From positions 44,883 to 108,882 of IMG/VR virus record IMGVR_UViG_3300025400_000011: a stretch of DNA of 64,000 bases; one strand, 5' to 3'. The first letter of the stretch is position 1. Each line of letters begins with the position of its first letter. This DNA comes from a virus. Of this stretch, positions 44,686-52,027 are shown piece after piece. The position numbers were made by a program, and so were the translations under genes. The notes under the pieces were generated by a model. It did not search any database and was not told the origin of the DNA. It was given only the letters and a program-made list of their open reading frames with translations.

Positions 44686-46740
44686 TTATTTCGACGTAGC
44701 TCTATAAACTCCGTCCCAATCAGCTCCAAGGTTAGCTCCTTGGAGCTCTTTTATTCTCTCTAGCATAGCCTCGTAGTACTTTTTGAGTTCAGGATTGTAT
44801 TTCTTTAACGCTGTAGCTAGTTGTATGGCTTCATCCCATTTTTGAGTTCTATAATCTATTAAGAACGCTTCGTGCATTCTGTTTACTTCTGTAACCATCT
44901 CGGTTAAGCTGTTTTCTAATATAGTGTAAATTCTAACACCTTCTTTTTTACCCTTAACTGCTATACAGTCAAGTTCAAAACATTGATAGTCGTTTTTAAC
45001 GTATTTGTGCGTTACCGGTCCAACAATAATACGCACCCCATACGGTTTTGATTGTCCTTCTAGACGAGAAGCCAAGTTGACACCATCCCCTAAGCATGTA
45101 TAATCAAAGCGCTGAGTACTACCCATATTACCTACTACTACAGAAGCAGTATTGATACCTAAACCCATACCAAATGCTGGTATACCTTCTTTAGTTATTT
45201 CTTCATTAAACGTGTCAAGTCTCTTTAGCATTTGCATAGCAGTCTTAACAGCATTACGAGCATGATCTGGATCATCTAAAGGAGCGTTCCAGAAAGCCAT
45301 TTGTGCGTCACCAATATATTTGTCGAGGGTACCGTCGTTATCTAATATGGCTTGAGTCATAGCAGTCATATAACGATTCATTATCATTGTCAGACCTTGT
45401 ACGTCTTTACCATAATGCTCTGATATAGTTGTGAAGCCTCTTACATCAGTAAACATAATAGATAACTCTCTTTCATCTCCACCAAGCTTTAACAAACCTG
45501 GATTTTTTTGTAGTTTCTCTACTAATGCTGCACTTAAATAAGTACCAAATTGCTTCTTGATCTGCTGCTTTAACTTAAACTCCATTACAAATCTAAAGAA
45601 TATAGCACCTACCCAAGGCAGCAATACCGCTAAAGTAGGCCAAGTATAATCCGTAAGATATCCGTAATTAGCAAATAAGCGTAATCCAATAAAATAAGGT
45701 ACACATAAGAATGCTGTGATTAGTAGGCCATTTAGGATATACCCCAAATAACAAGCAGCAACAATAAGAATAATAGCAAGTATAATACCACCTGTAAGCT
45801 CATATAGATCGAATGTTGAGGGCCTTTGTAATCTGCTGCTATCTATCAACATTTGCAAGGTTTGAGCAGATACCTCATACCCTTGGGAAATACCAACAGG
45901 AGTAGCTACAGTATTATTTAGGCCTTCTGCAGTTAAAGCAATGAATACTATCTTATCTTTAACAATGGACCAGTTAGCATCTGCAAATGAAACCGAATCA
46001 AATGTGTATTTAAAGTTTATCCACACTCTACCGTTAGCATCAGTAGCGATAGGTGGCGTGCCTTTAACTCTAATAGCCTGTACTCCAGCTTGATCTACTT
46101 TAGCTTGATAAGACTCTTCTCCACCAAACATTCTTAGTGCTTCTAAAGGTATAGTGGGGTAGGTTTCTTTCTTTACTTGTACTACTAACGGTAAACGTCT
46201 CGTAACTGAGTCTATTTCAGGGGTTGTTAACAACATACCGACACCGCCCGACGACTGACCTATCTCTTTAGTTGGTCCAATAGCGGCAGGGTACGTATAT
46301 AACCAATCACCTAAGTCTCCACCTATTGCTGCTAAACCTCTTGGTACAGGCTGTCCTTTACCTTTTTGTGCTGCTGATTGTGCAGTTATTACTGGATATT
46401 TTTGTAAAGTACTATTAAATATTGTATCACCACCTAATCTATCTTTCTCTGAAAATAGAATAGGCATAACAACTAACTGCGCACCATTATTAAATGCTTT
46501 TTCCAAACCTTCGCTCAATACTGCTCTGGACATCGGCCACTGGCCAAACTTGTCTAACGTCGCCTCGTCTATGGTTACTACAACAATATTATTACTTTTT
46601 ACTTTACTTTGTTGCCTTTGATAATAATCTAATCCTTTTAAGCGGGCTGTTTCAATAAAAAACGGATCCTTTATTCTTAATATAACTAGTCCAGCAAGGA
46701 TAGCAAACCCAGTGAGCATTATCTTATATGTATGTTTCAC
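44686..46740 (-). CDS. CHASE2-domain adenylate cyclase (class III)
   Basis: The gene is 684 aa from GTG 46740, five bases after the minus-strand TAAATA box; the ATGs at 46719 and 46803 are alternatives. One membrane helix (MLTGFAILAGLVILRIKDPF) leads into a periplasmic CHASE2 sensor (LKGLDYYQRQQSK, then VTIDEATLDKFGQWPMSRAV, then DWLYTYPAAI). Three membrane helices follow, then a class III cyclase. LSIMFTDVRGFTTISEHYG and KYIGDAQMAFWNAP hold the two metal aspartates, and GDGVNLASRLEG holds the Asn/Arg pair. The Lys before YIGD and the DYTCLG segment favour ATP, so cAMP is expected. Bacterial CHASE2 cyclases often lie near FecR genes, as here. An intact inner-membrane sensor cyclase in a phage is remarkable. 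Confidence 0.9.
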   Translation of the reverse strand: MKHTYKIMLTGFAILAGLVILRIKDPFFIETARLKGLDYYQRQQSKVKSNNIVVVTIDEATLDKFGQWPMSRAVLSEGLEKAFNNGAQLVVMPILFSEKDRLGGDTIFNSTLQKYPVITAQSAAQKGKGQPVPRGLAAIGGDLGDWLYTYPAAIGPTKEIGQSSGGVGMLLTTPEIDSVTRRLPLVVQVKKETYPTIPLEALRMFGGEESYQAKVDQAGVQAIRVKGTPPIATDANGRVWINFKYTFDSVSFADANWSIVKDKIVFIALTAEGLNNTVATPVGISQGYEVSAQTLQMLIDSSRLQRPSTFDLYELTGGIILAIILIVAACYLGYILNGLLITAFLCVPYFIGLRLFANYGYLTDYTWPTLAVLLPWVGAIFFRFVMEFKLKQQIKKQFGTYLSAALVEKLQKNPGLLKLGGDERELSIMFTDVRGFTTISEHYGKDVQGLTMIMNRYMTAMTQAILDNDGTLDKYIGDAQMAFWNAPLDDPDHARNAVKTAMQMLKRLDTFNEEITKEGIPAFGMGLGINTASVVVGNMGSTQRFDYTCLGDGVNLASRLEGQSKPYGVRIIVGPVTHKYVKNDYQCFELDCIAVKGKKEGVRIYTILENSLTEMVTEVNRMHEAFLIDYRTQKWDEAIQLATALKKYNPELKKYYEAMLERIKELQGANLGADWDGVYRATSK
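44722..44755 (+). terminator. Intrinsic terminator inside the 3' end of the convergent cyclase gene
   Basis: AGCTCCAAGG (44722-44731) pairs perfectly with CCTTGGAGCT (44738-44747), followed by CTTTTATT. It would end plus-strand transcripts coming from the structural gene at 43986 while also being coding sequence of the minus-strand cyclase. Confidence 0.75.
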
Positions 46741-46745
46741 TTGTA

Positions 46746-46751
46746 TATTTA
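46746..46751 (-). promoter_or_regulatory. Late-type promoter box TAAATA (minus strand) for the cyclase gene
   Basis: On the minus strand TGTAAATA ends five bases before the GTG at 46740, which is why that start is preferred. Confidence 0.55.
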
Positions 46752-46762
46752 CAAATAACCAA

Positions 46763-46768
46763 TAAATA
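46763..46768 (+). promoter_or_regulatory. Late-type promoter box TAAATA
   Basis: AATAAATA ends seven bases before the ATG at 46776. It lies 11 bases from the minus-strand box of the cyclase gene, making a divergent promoter pair. Confidence 0.6.
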
Positions 46769-46775
46769 GACTTAC

Positions 46776-48266
46776 ATGTACAAGAGAAAACCAGGCGAAT
46801 CATTAACAGAGTATAGAGATAGAGTTCTTAATACTATTAGTACAAGTTTTTGTGCTGCTAAGTGGTATAATGCTACTATATGGCTTGGTAATGGTACAAC
46901 TACAAGCTGCCATCATCCTCCAGCACAAGATATTCCTTTAGAGGAGATAAAAGACAATCCTTCTGCCATTCATAATACGTCGCATAAAAAGTTGATGCGC
47001 AAGATGATGCTTGAGGGTAAGAAACCAGCTGAGTGTGAGTATTGCTGGAGAGTGGAAGGTATGGGACCTGATAAAGTTAGTGATAGAGTGTTTAAATCTA
47101 TCATCTATGATGAAGAAGACGTACAAAAGTTAGCTACCTTACCTTGGGACGCTAATGTTGATCTTAAAACATTAGAGATTAGTTTTGATAGAACATGTAA
47201 TCTAGCTTGTTCTTATTGTAACTCAAGTTTTTCTACTACCTGGGGTAAAGACATTAAAATTAACGGTCCATATAAAAATCTTGTTAGTGACGGTTCCGGT
47301 ACATACAAGTTAGATGGTAGTTGGGCAGACACATATAAAACTAACCCAGAAGATAATCCTTATTTACAATCTTTCTGGAAGTGGTGGGATGCTAGCTTAA
47401 ACAAGAACTTAGAAGAACTGAGAGTTACGGGCGGAGAGCCTTTATTAAGCCCTGAAACGTGGAAGCTGATGGATAGGTTTGAAACTCAGCAACTAGACAT
47501 GAGATTATCTATTAATAGTAACTTAATGCCTAGAGAAGAGCTTATTACTAAGTTTATTGAGAAGTCTAAAAACATTAAAAATATTCAGGTATATACTAGC
47601 TGTGAAACAGTAGGCGCTCAAGCAGAGTATATTAGAGATGGGTTAAAGTATGATTACTGGAAAGGTAACTTAACACGTCTAATCACTGAAGGTAACTTTA
47701 GAGATCTTAACGTGATGATGACTATCAACAGTCTTTGTTTGTTTAGTATTACTGATTTTCTTGATGAGATGTACGGACTTAAAGAGTTAGCAAAGAATAC
47801 TGATAAACGAAAGCAGTTGTTATTAAGTCTTAATATTTTAAGATTTCCAAGCTTTCAAAGCCCGTTAGCATTACCTGGACATATTAAAGATTATTGCAGA
47901 ACTAGATTACAAACTTGGTATGACGCAAGTAAAACTCGTCCACTATGGCACGTAGATGAACTAGCTAGTATTGAACGTCTTATAGACTACTTAGTAGCAG
48001 TAGATGCACCGCACCGCAGAACAAGCAATAAGATTACCTTATGGAGAGATTTTAAGTCATTCTATAAACAGTATGATCAACGTAGAGGTAAAAGCATATC
48101 AGTATTCCCAAGCATTTTAACAGACTGGTTTGCACAGTTACCAGATACTGATACATCTACTATGACTGATGAGCAAATAGATGAAACAGCTCTTAAAGAA
48201 GGTTGGATCTCACACTCCGAGAACCCAGCTCGTCCAGGATCTAGTCCAGATAACTCTTCTTTATAA
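46776..48266 (+). CDS. Radical SAM protein with N-terminal Cys-rich (twitch-type) region, paralogue 3
   Basis: A 496-aa paralogue, more distant than the pair at 40-44 kb. It keeps SFCAAKWYNATIWLGNGTTT, SCHHPPAQDIPLEEIKDN, ECEYCWRVEG and the SAM-cluster motif CNLACSYC (C141, C145, C148), with LRVTGGEPLLSPETWKLMD behind it. The first Cys-rich element reads CHHPP rather than CHHCP, so one cysteine is lost. It has an extra Asp/Ser-rich tail (TDTSTMTDEQIDE). It is separated from the other two by the cyclase gene and transcribed divergently from it. Substrate unknown. Confidence 0.85.
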   Translation: MYKRKPGESLTEYRDRVLNTISTSFCAAKWYNATIWLGNGTTTSCHHPPAQDIPLEEIKDNPSAIHNTSHKKLMRKMMLEGKKPAECEYCWRVEGMGPDKVSDRVFKSIIYDEEDVQKLATLPWDANVDLKTLEISFDRTCNLACSYCNSSFSTTWGKDIKINGPYKNLVSDGSGTYKLDGSWADTYKTNPEDNPYLQSFWKWWDASLNKNLEELRVTGGEPLLSPETWKLMDRFETQQLDMRLSINSNLMPREELITKFIEKSKNIKNIQVYTSCETVGAQAEYIRDGLKYDYWKGNLTRLITEGNFRDLNVMMTINSLCLFSITDFLDEMYGLKELAKNTDKRKQLLLSLNILRFPSFQSPLALPGHIKDYCRTRLQTWYDASKTRPLWHVDELASIERLIDYLVAVDAPHRRTSNKITLWRDFKSFYKQYDQRRGKSISVFPSILTDWFAQLPDTDTSTMTDEQIDETALKEGWISHSENPARPGSSPDNSSL

Positions 48267-48271
48267 AGTAC

Positions 48272-48303
48272 TTGATTTTGTCATAATAGGTACGATAATA
48301 CCT
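48272..48303 (+). promoter_or_regulatory. Early-type promoter with partial palindrome
   Basis: TTGATT (48272-48277), 16 bases, GATAAT (48294-48299). AGGTA and TACCT frame the -10 (48288-48292, 48299-48303). The ATG at 48309 follows nine bases after the -10. Confidence 0.65.
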
Positions 48304-48308
48304 GTATT

Positions 48309-48497
48309 ATGACATTTTTAGAAAAACTTAAACACATTATTATTGGGTTTGCGTCAGTCATTATTTTAATCAATATACCATTTGGTATATATTTTGGTTT
48401 TAAAGGCATTGTCACTAACAACGATTGGATGTCTACCGCTGGTACTTTTCAAGTATTAACTGGTACATATATGTACCTCTTCTTAACTAAAGAATAA
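48309..48497 (+). CDS. Small two-helix membrane protein
   Basis: A 62-aa protein with two membrane helices: IIIGFASVIILINIPFGIYF and a second around FQVLTGTYMYLFLT. A short Lys-rich N-terminus precedes the first helix. There is no family I know. Early-type promoter and size suggest a host-membrane modulator such as a superinfection or proton-motive-force factor, but this is a guess. One base separates it from another tiny membrane protein gene. Confidence 0.65.
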   Translation: MTFLEKLKHIIIGFASVIILINIPFGIYFGFKGIVTNNDWMSTAGTFQVLTGTYMYLFLTKE

Positions 48498-48498
48498 T

Positions 48499-48579
48499 AT
48501 GGTCGTTTCTTATATAACAGCATTAGTAATAGTTGCTCTAGTAATAGCAGCTTTAATAAAATATCTACCAAGAGATTAA
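48499..48579 (+). CDS. Tiny single-pass membrane peptide, 26 aa
   Basis: A 26-codon frame exactly filling the gap between two genes (one base on each side). MVVSYITALVIVALVIAALI forms one membrane helix, ending KYLPRD. The tight spacing and a complete hydrophobic helix argue that it is translated. Function unknown; it may work with the two-helix protein before it. Confidence 0.5.
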   Translation: MVVSYITALVIVALVIAALIKYLPRD

Positions 48580-48580
48580 T

Positions 48581-49006
48581 ATGAACAATAAAATTACTTG
48601 TACCAGGTATCACGACCTATCAGTTGGACACAGAGTGTGTGGTCAAGGCGGTAAGTGTGAAAATCTTCACGGTCATAACTACCGTATACACCTCACAGTA
48701 GAAGCAGAACAGTTAGATACTGTTGGTCGAGTTATGGACTTTTCTGTTATTAAAGACAAGTTTGTTATATGGTTAGAGCAGCAATGGGATCATAAGTTCT
48801 TGGTTTGGGAAAACGATCCGTTTACAGATACATTAAAAAACTTAAACCCAGAAGGTGTTGTTGTAGTGCCTTTTAACCCAACTGCAGAAAACTTAGGTCA
48901 GCACTTAGTCAACGTTATTGGACCTCAGCAACTTGCTGGTACTAATGTTAAGCTTGTTAAGGTTAATATTGAAGAGACTCGTAAGTGTAGTGTTACTGTT
49001 GAGTAA
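48581..49006 (+). CDS. queD: 6-carboxy-tetrahydropterin synthase (QueD/PTPS family)
   Basis: A 141-aa protein of normal family length. Zinc ligands are H17 (SVGHRV), H30 and H32 (ENLHGHNYRI); the catalytic cysteine is C26 (GGKCENLHG); the DFSVIKD, WDHKFL and EETRKC segments complete the active site. QueD turns dihydroneopterin triphosphate into 6-carboxytetrahydropterin, the first dedicated step to 7-deazaguanines such as preQ0, used in tRNA queuosine and in phage DNA protection. No QueC, QueE, FolE or DNA transglycosylase is visible in the window, so either the rest lies elsewhere or the host supplies it. Its end overlaps the convergent FecR gene by 14 bases. Confidence 0.9.
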   Translation: MNNKITCTRYHDLSVGHRVCGQGGKCENLHGHNYRIHLTVEAEQLDTVGRVMDFSVIKDKFVIWLEQQWDHKFLVWENDPFTDTLKNLNPEGVVVVPFNPTAENLGQHLVNVIGPQQLAGTNVKLVKVNIEETRKCSVTVE

Positions 49007-49943
49007 TATTCATTAACACGCCATCTCCAGAGCCCTGCTTTGCTTTAGCGGTACCGCCTGTGTACTTGTATATAACTTGAGCATTAGTAGTTTTAGGTAC
49101 AGATATATGTAGTACGTTTCCACCTACTGATGACTTTAATATAGCATCAGTGTTTTCTTCAACGAATACAAACTTGTTAGGATCGATAACCTCGATAACC
49201 TTAATATCTTCTGGTTTAATACCGTTATTGTTGAGATTATCTTTTTCGTGGCTATCAGTTTTTTGTTTTGCTACATCAAATACTGGTTTAGGACTATCAA
49301 GTAATAGGTTATTACCAACACCACCCTCATCCATATTAAGAATAACAGGAGGAGAAGGCATTGTTTGAGCGGAAGCTACATAGGTACCTTCAAATGCTTT
49401 ATCTAAAGTAACTTTACCTGCTGCTGTAGATACGTCAATACGACCAACTATGTACTGACCGTTTCTTCTATCTAATGCCGGTAGTAGAATAACCAAGCTT
49501 CTACCCATTTCATCTACAGCGAGACTCACATCAGTACCACGAACAGCTATACTCGCTGTAGGTGTAGTAACTGCAACACTATTGCTATTATGATGAGCTA
49601 ACTTACCTGAAGTATATCTCAATGTACCTAAAGCAGCCTTAAAGCCTATTTTACCGTTACCTGTGGAAGGATCATACACAAACGTATCTATTAAGAGTTT
49701 ACTGTGCTCTGTTACTTTTACTTCTGTATCATCTGCAAACTTTATATTAGTACGAGCTTCAAGTGTCTCCACAGTATCATTCATTTCTACCCCAGTCTTT
49801 AACTCGCACTTAATAAATTCACTACCTCTGGTTATACGGGTAGGTCCTGTAATAGAAGTAATCTGTCCTGCAGCACCAAATGCTACAGCACATGACAATA
49901 CTGTTAGTAGAAAGAATAGTATTGTAAGAGTAACAAGTTTCAT
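48993..49943 (-). CDS. Secreted FecR-domain protein
   Basis: A 316-aa protein with a signal peptide (MKLVTLTILFFLLTVLSCAV, cleavage probably after AFGA). Residues about 30-190 are a FecR-type beta domain: GPTRITRGSEFIKCELKTGV, then IKFADDTEVKVTEHSKLLI, then AALGTLRYTSGKLA, then TPTASIAVRGTDVSLAVDEM, whose TPTAxxAVRGT end is diagnostic. The C-terminal third is Asp/Asn-rich. It lacks the membrane helix of TonB-linked FecR regulators and so belongs to the free periplasmic group often found with CHASE2 cyclases. It lies downstream of the curlin-like gene and its terminator and has its own late-type box. Confidence 0.85.
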   Translation of the reverse strand: MKLVTLTILFFLLTVLSCAVAFGAAGQITSITGPTRITRGSEFIKCELKTGVEMNDTVETLEARTNIKFADDTEVKVTEHSKLLIDTFVYDPSTGNGKIGFKAALGTLRYTSGKLAHHNSNSVAVTTPTASIAVRGTDVSLAVDEMGRSLVILLPALDRRNGQYIVGRIDVSTAAGKVTLDKAFEGTYVASAQTMPSPPVILNMDEGGVGNNLLLDSPKPVFDVAKQKTDSHEKDNLNNNGIKPEDIKVIEVIDPNKFVFVEENTDAILKSSVGGNVLHISVPKTTNAQVIYKYTGGTAKAKQGSGDGVLMNITQQ

Positions 49944-49948
49944 AGTAA

Positions 49949-49954
49949 TATTTA
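49949..49954 (-). promoter_or_regulatory. Late-type promoter box TAAATA (minus strand) for the FecR gene
   Basis: On the minus strand TGTAAATA ends five bases before the ATG at 49943, directly after the terminator of the curli genes. Confidence 0.65.
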
Positions 49955-49956
49955 CA

Positions 49957-49982
49957 TTAAAAAAGCCCGCCTAAGCGGGCTT
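49957..49982 (-). terminator. Intrinsic terminator of the curli-like operon
   Basis: On the minus strand AAGCCCGC pairs with GCGGGCTT around a 4-base loop and is followed by TTTTTT. It lies 20 bases after the stop of the curlin-like gene. Confidence 0.9.
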
Positions 49983-50001
49983 GTGTCTCGAACAAATCCT
50001 A

Positions 50002-50685
50002 TTATGGACTCGACTGAGAGATTGTTACATTGTTGGAACTACCAGTTAAGTTATATTGCAACGTTTGTGTTGTCGTACCGGATTGAGATACGGTCAAGTT
50101 GTTGCTATTACCGTTAACTGTTACTGTCTGGTTATGCCCAGATGTGCCTGTTACTAAACCTGTCTGAGTTAAAGCAAAAGTATTACTATTGCCAGCAACT
50201 GTATAGTCAAGTTTGTTATAGGAACCATTTGCTACACCAATGTCAAATGAGTTACTGTTACCAGCAACGTCAAATGCAAAGGTACCGTGAGCTGTAGTAG
50301 CTTGTGCTGTACCAGTATGTGTTCCGTCATTATTAAATACCATTGAGTTAGAACCACCAGCAAACACTGCACTAAAGTTATTATTAGCACCGTTCATAAA
50401 CAGCTTTTGAGTGTTGCTATCGCCAGTGTTCCATAACTTAAATGTGTAGTTGTCTCCAGTTAAATTGAAGTCAATAGCATTGTTATCACCAATTTGCTTG
50501 ATGTTGAAGGTACCATTATCACCGGTAATGGTGGATTGGGACCCGTTTGCGCCGATCCTGTTAGATGCGCCTGTTTGAGTAACAGTGTCTGTAGCAGAGG
50601 TCGAAATCTGATCCAAGTAGATCTGATTTTGAGCCTTTACCGAGACAGCTAATACTACAAAGAGTAATAGTGTTAAGTATTTCAT
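50002..50685 (-). CDS. Curlin-repeat (CsgA/CsgB-like) secreted protein
   Basis: A 227-aa protein with a signal peptide (MKYLTLLLFVVLAVSVKA). The rest is a chain of about nine degenerate curlin-type repeats of roughly 20-22 residues: TVTQTGASNRIG, NIKQIGDNNAIDFN, KLWNTGDSNTQKLF, DVAGNSNSFDIG, TVAGNSNTFALTQTG, TVNGNSNNLTVSQSG and so on. The Gln-x-Gly-x-x-Asn core of CsgA (SxxxxQxGxxN) is clearest at the two ends. Curlins cross the outer membrane unfolded through CsgG and polymerise as amyloid on the surface. It is Asn/Gly/Thr-rich with almost no charge, as expected. CsgG and CsgF genes lie directly upstream, so this is the likely export substrate. Confidence 0.8.
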   Translation of the reverse strand: MKYLTLLLFVVLAVSVKAQNQIYLDQISTSATDTVTQTGASNRIGANGSQSTITGDNGTFNIKQIGDNNAIDFNLTGDNYTFKLWNTGDSNTQKLFMNGANNNFSAVFAGGSNSMVFNNDGTHTGTAQATTAHGTFAFDVAGNSNSFDIGVANGSYNKLDYTVAGNSNTFALTQTGLVTGTSGHNQTVTVNGNSNNLTVSQSGTTTQTLQYNLTGSSNNVTISQSSP

Positions 50686-50699
50686 AGGGGTGTTGCCAA

Positions 50700-50705
50700 T
50701 ACTTA
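50700..50705 (-). promoter_or_regulatory. Possible late-type box variant TAAGTA (minus strand)
   Basis: On the minus strand TAAGTA lies 14 bases before the ATG of the curlin-like gene, next to the end of the CsgG gene. The spacing is longer than usual, so support is weak. Confidence 0.3.
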
Positions 50706-51533
50706 TTACTTTTTACTATTAAAGTTATTACTTCCGTTAACTTTAAACTTCCATAACCCTTTGTGCTCTCCCTGATGGATAAGTTCTATAACACTTTGAT
50801 CTATAGCGGCTCTCAGTGCTAGATTTACTGGCTCATTACCAGCTGCACCAAGTTCTGCTTCACCATATTTTGTTCCATCACTTGAAAATGCCAATGCATT
50901 ACCACTTATTGTAGCACTATATATTGTTTTGGTAACAGCAACGGATATTAATACTTCTCCGGTGTTAGTGCTTACCAACCTTAAACTTGTTGTAATAACA
51001 TCTTTGGAGTATTGTACATTAGCGCCAATACCTAATATGCTTGCCCCATACCCGCCTGTTTGTACATCTGTATCATAACCTATAATACCACCTTCAGCAA
51101 TAACACCTGCAAATAACATTGGTCTTAGTGCACCAGGGGTCTTGTCACTTAAAAAGTCTTCTCTTGTTTGACGATAAAGAGTTCTCTCTTTAATTAAGTC
51201 GTCAAGGTTAGCTCTTTCTAATACTTTAAACCACTTACCGTAGCTTGCCTGTTGTAAAGAGTCTATAAGCCAACTCTCAGCACCTTGAGTTACAGCAGAA
51301 CTGAACAAAGCTAAATTAGTAGCTGTCTTACGTTGACCGGTTTTATCTTCGAACCTATACACAGCAACTGTCATAGTGGGACCGTCAATAGGCGGTAATG
51401 CCTTTAACTGTAAGGACAAAGGACTCTCTTGTACTTCTGGTTTCTCTATGATACGCTTATGCTGAGCAGCTACTCTTAAAGTAGAGCACCCTGAAGTAAG
51501 GAGCAGCAGAAATGCTAAAACAAAATACTTCAT
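50706..51533 (-). CDS. csgG: CsgG-like outer-membrane curli secretion lipoprotein
   Basis: A 275-aa protein, the same length as E. coli CsgG (277). A lipobox LLLTSGC closes the signal peptide, so it should be lipidated and placed in the outer membrane. The sequence follows CsgG closely: AVYRFEDKTGQRKTATN, then AESWLIDSLQQA, then WFKVLERANLDDLIKERTLY, then AEGGIIGYDTDVQTGGYGAS, then LGIGANVQYSKDVITTSLRL, and the end HKGLWKF. CsgG forms a nine-fold beta-barrel channel for unfolded curlins. The family core is intact, so the pore is probably functional. Its start overlaps the CsgF stop by one base. Confidence 0.92.
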   Translation of the reverse strand: MKYFVLAFLLLLTSGCSTLRVAAQHKRIIEKPEVQESPLSLQLKALPPIDGPTMTVAVYRFEDKTGQRKTATNLALFSSAVTQGAESWLIDSLQQASYGKWFKVLERANLDDLIKERTLYRQTREDFLSDKTPGALRPMLFAGVIAEGGIIGYDTDVQTGGYGASILGIGANVQYSKDVITTSLRLVSTNTGEVLISVAVTKTIYSATISGNALAFSSDGTKYGEAELGAAGNEPVNLALRAAIDQSVIELIHQGEHKGLWKFKVNGSNNFNSKK

Positions 51534-51988
51534 TAACCCCCTCCTGGTACAGTTAGTAGTGTACTAATTGGTATGGTCAACGTTGAAGTTGAGTTAGCAA
51601 CAGGATCAAATATACTTAAAGTAGCACTACCATTATCAACACTCCAATTAACATAAGCCCCGCCTGGTAAGTTAAATGTACCAAACGATGGACCGTTTGT
51701 CTGGAATATTTGATTAGTTAACTGAGCGGCTATTTGAGAATAAATACGAGCATTTAAGTTACCAATAAACTGATTAATAGGGGTGTTTTGTGCCGCTGCA
51801 GCTGCTGTTGCTGCTGTGGCTTCTGCTTGAGCCTGAATGGTTACCTTACGATTATATGCTAAAGATTCTATTGTGAGTTCGTGATTAGAATACCCAACAC
51901 CGCTAAAAGCAGGAGACTTAAATTGGAAAGTCTGTTGTGTTGCGTTGGCAAGACTTGCCATAAATGCTAATAATAGCAGGTATTTCAT
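51533..51988 (-). CDS. csgF: CsgF-like curli assembly factor
   Basis: A 151-aa protein with a signal peptide (MKYLLLLAFMASLANA). The mature start TQQTFQFKSPAFSGVGYSN matches the CsgF N-terminus that plugs into the CsgG channel (TFQFRNPNFGG in E. coli, from memory). A helix with IGNLNARIYSQIAAQLTNQI and a beta C-terminus ending in VPGGG follow. An Ala/Gln-rich stretch (EATAATAAAAAQNTP) replaces part of the E. coli neck. CsgF links the CsgG pore to the growing fibre outside the cell. It is the first gene of the minus-strand operon, five bases after a late-type box. Confidence 0.85.
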   Translation of the reverse strand: MKYLLLLAFMASLANATQQTFQFKSPAFSGVGYSNHELTIESLAYNRKVTIQAQAEATAATAAAAAQNTPINQFIGNLNARIYSQIAAQLTNQIFQTNGPSFGTFNLPGGAYVNWSVDNGSATLSIFDPVANSTSTLTIPISTLLTVPGGG

Positions 51989-51993
51989 ATCTA

Positions 51994-51999
51994 TATTTA
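51994..51999 (-). promoter_or_regulatory. Late-type promoter box CTAAATA (minus strand) for csgFG-curlin
   Basis: On the minus strand CTAAATA ends five bases before the ATG of the CsgF gene. It shares the TTAGCTAA core with a plus-strand CTAAGTA box at 52000-52006. Confidence 0.7.
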
Positions 52000-52006
52000 G
52001 CTAAGT
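52000..52006 (+). promoter_or_regulatory. Late-type box variant CTAAGTA, back-to-back with the csgF box
   Basis: CTAAGTA touches an ATG at 52007 and lies 21 bases before the ATG at 52028. With the minus-strand box it makes a near-palindromic divergent promoter. Confidence 0.4.
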
Positions 52007-52027
52007 ATGTGTACACCCCTAACACCT

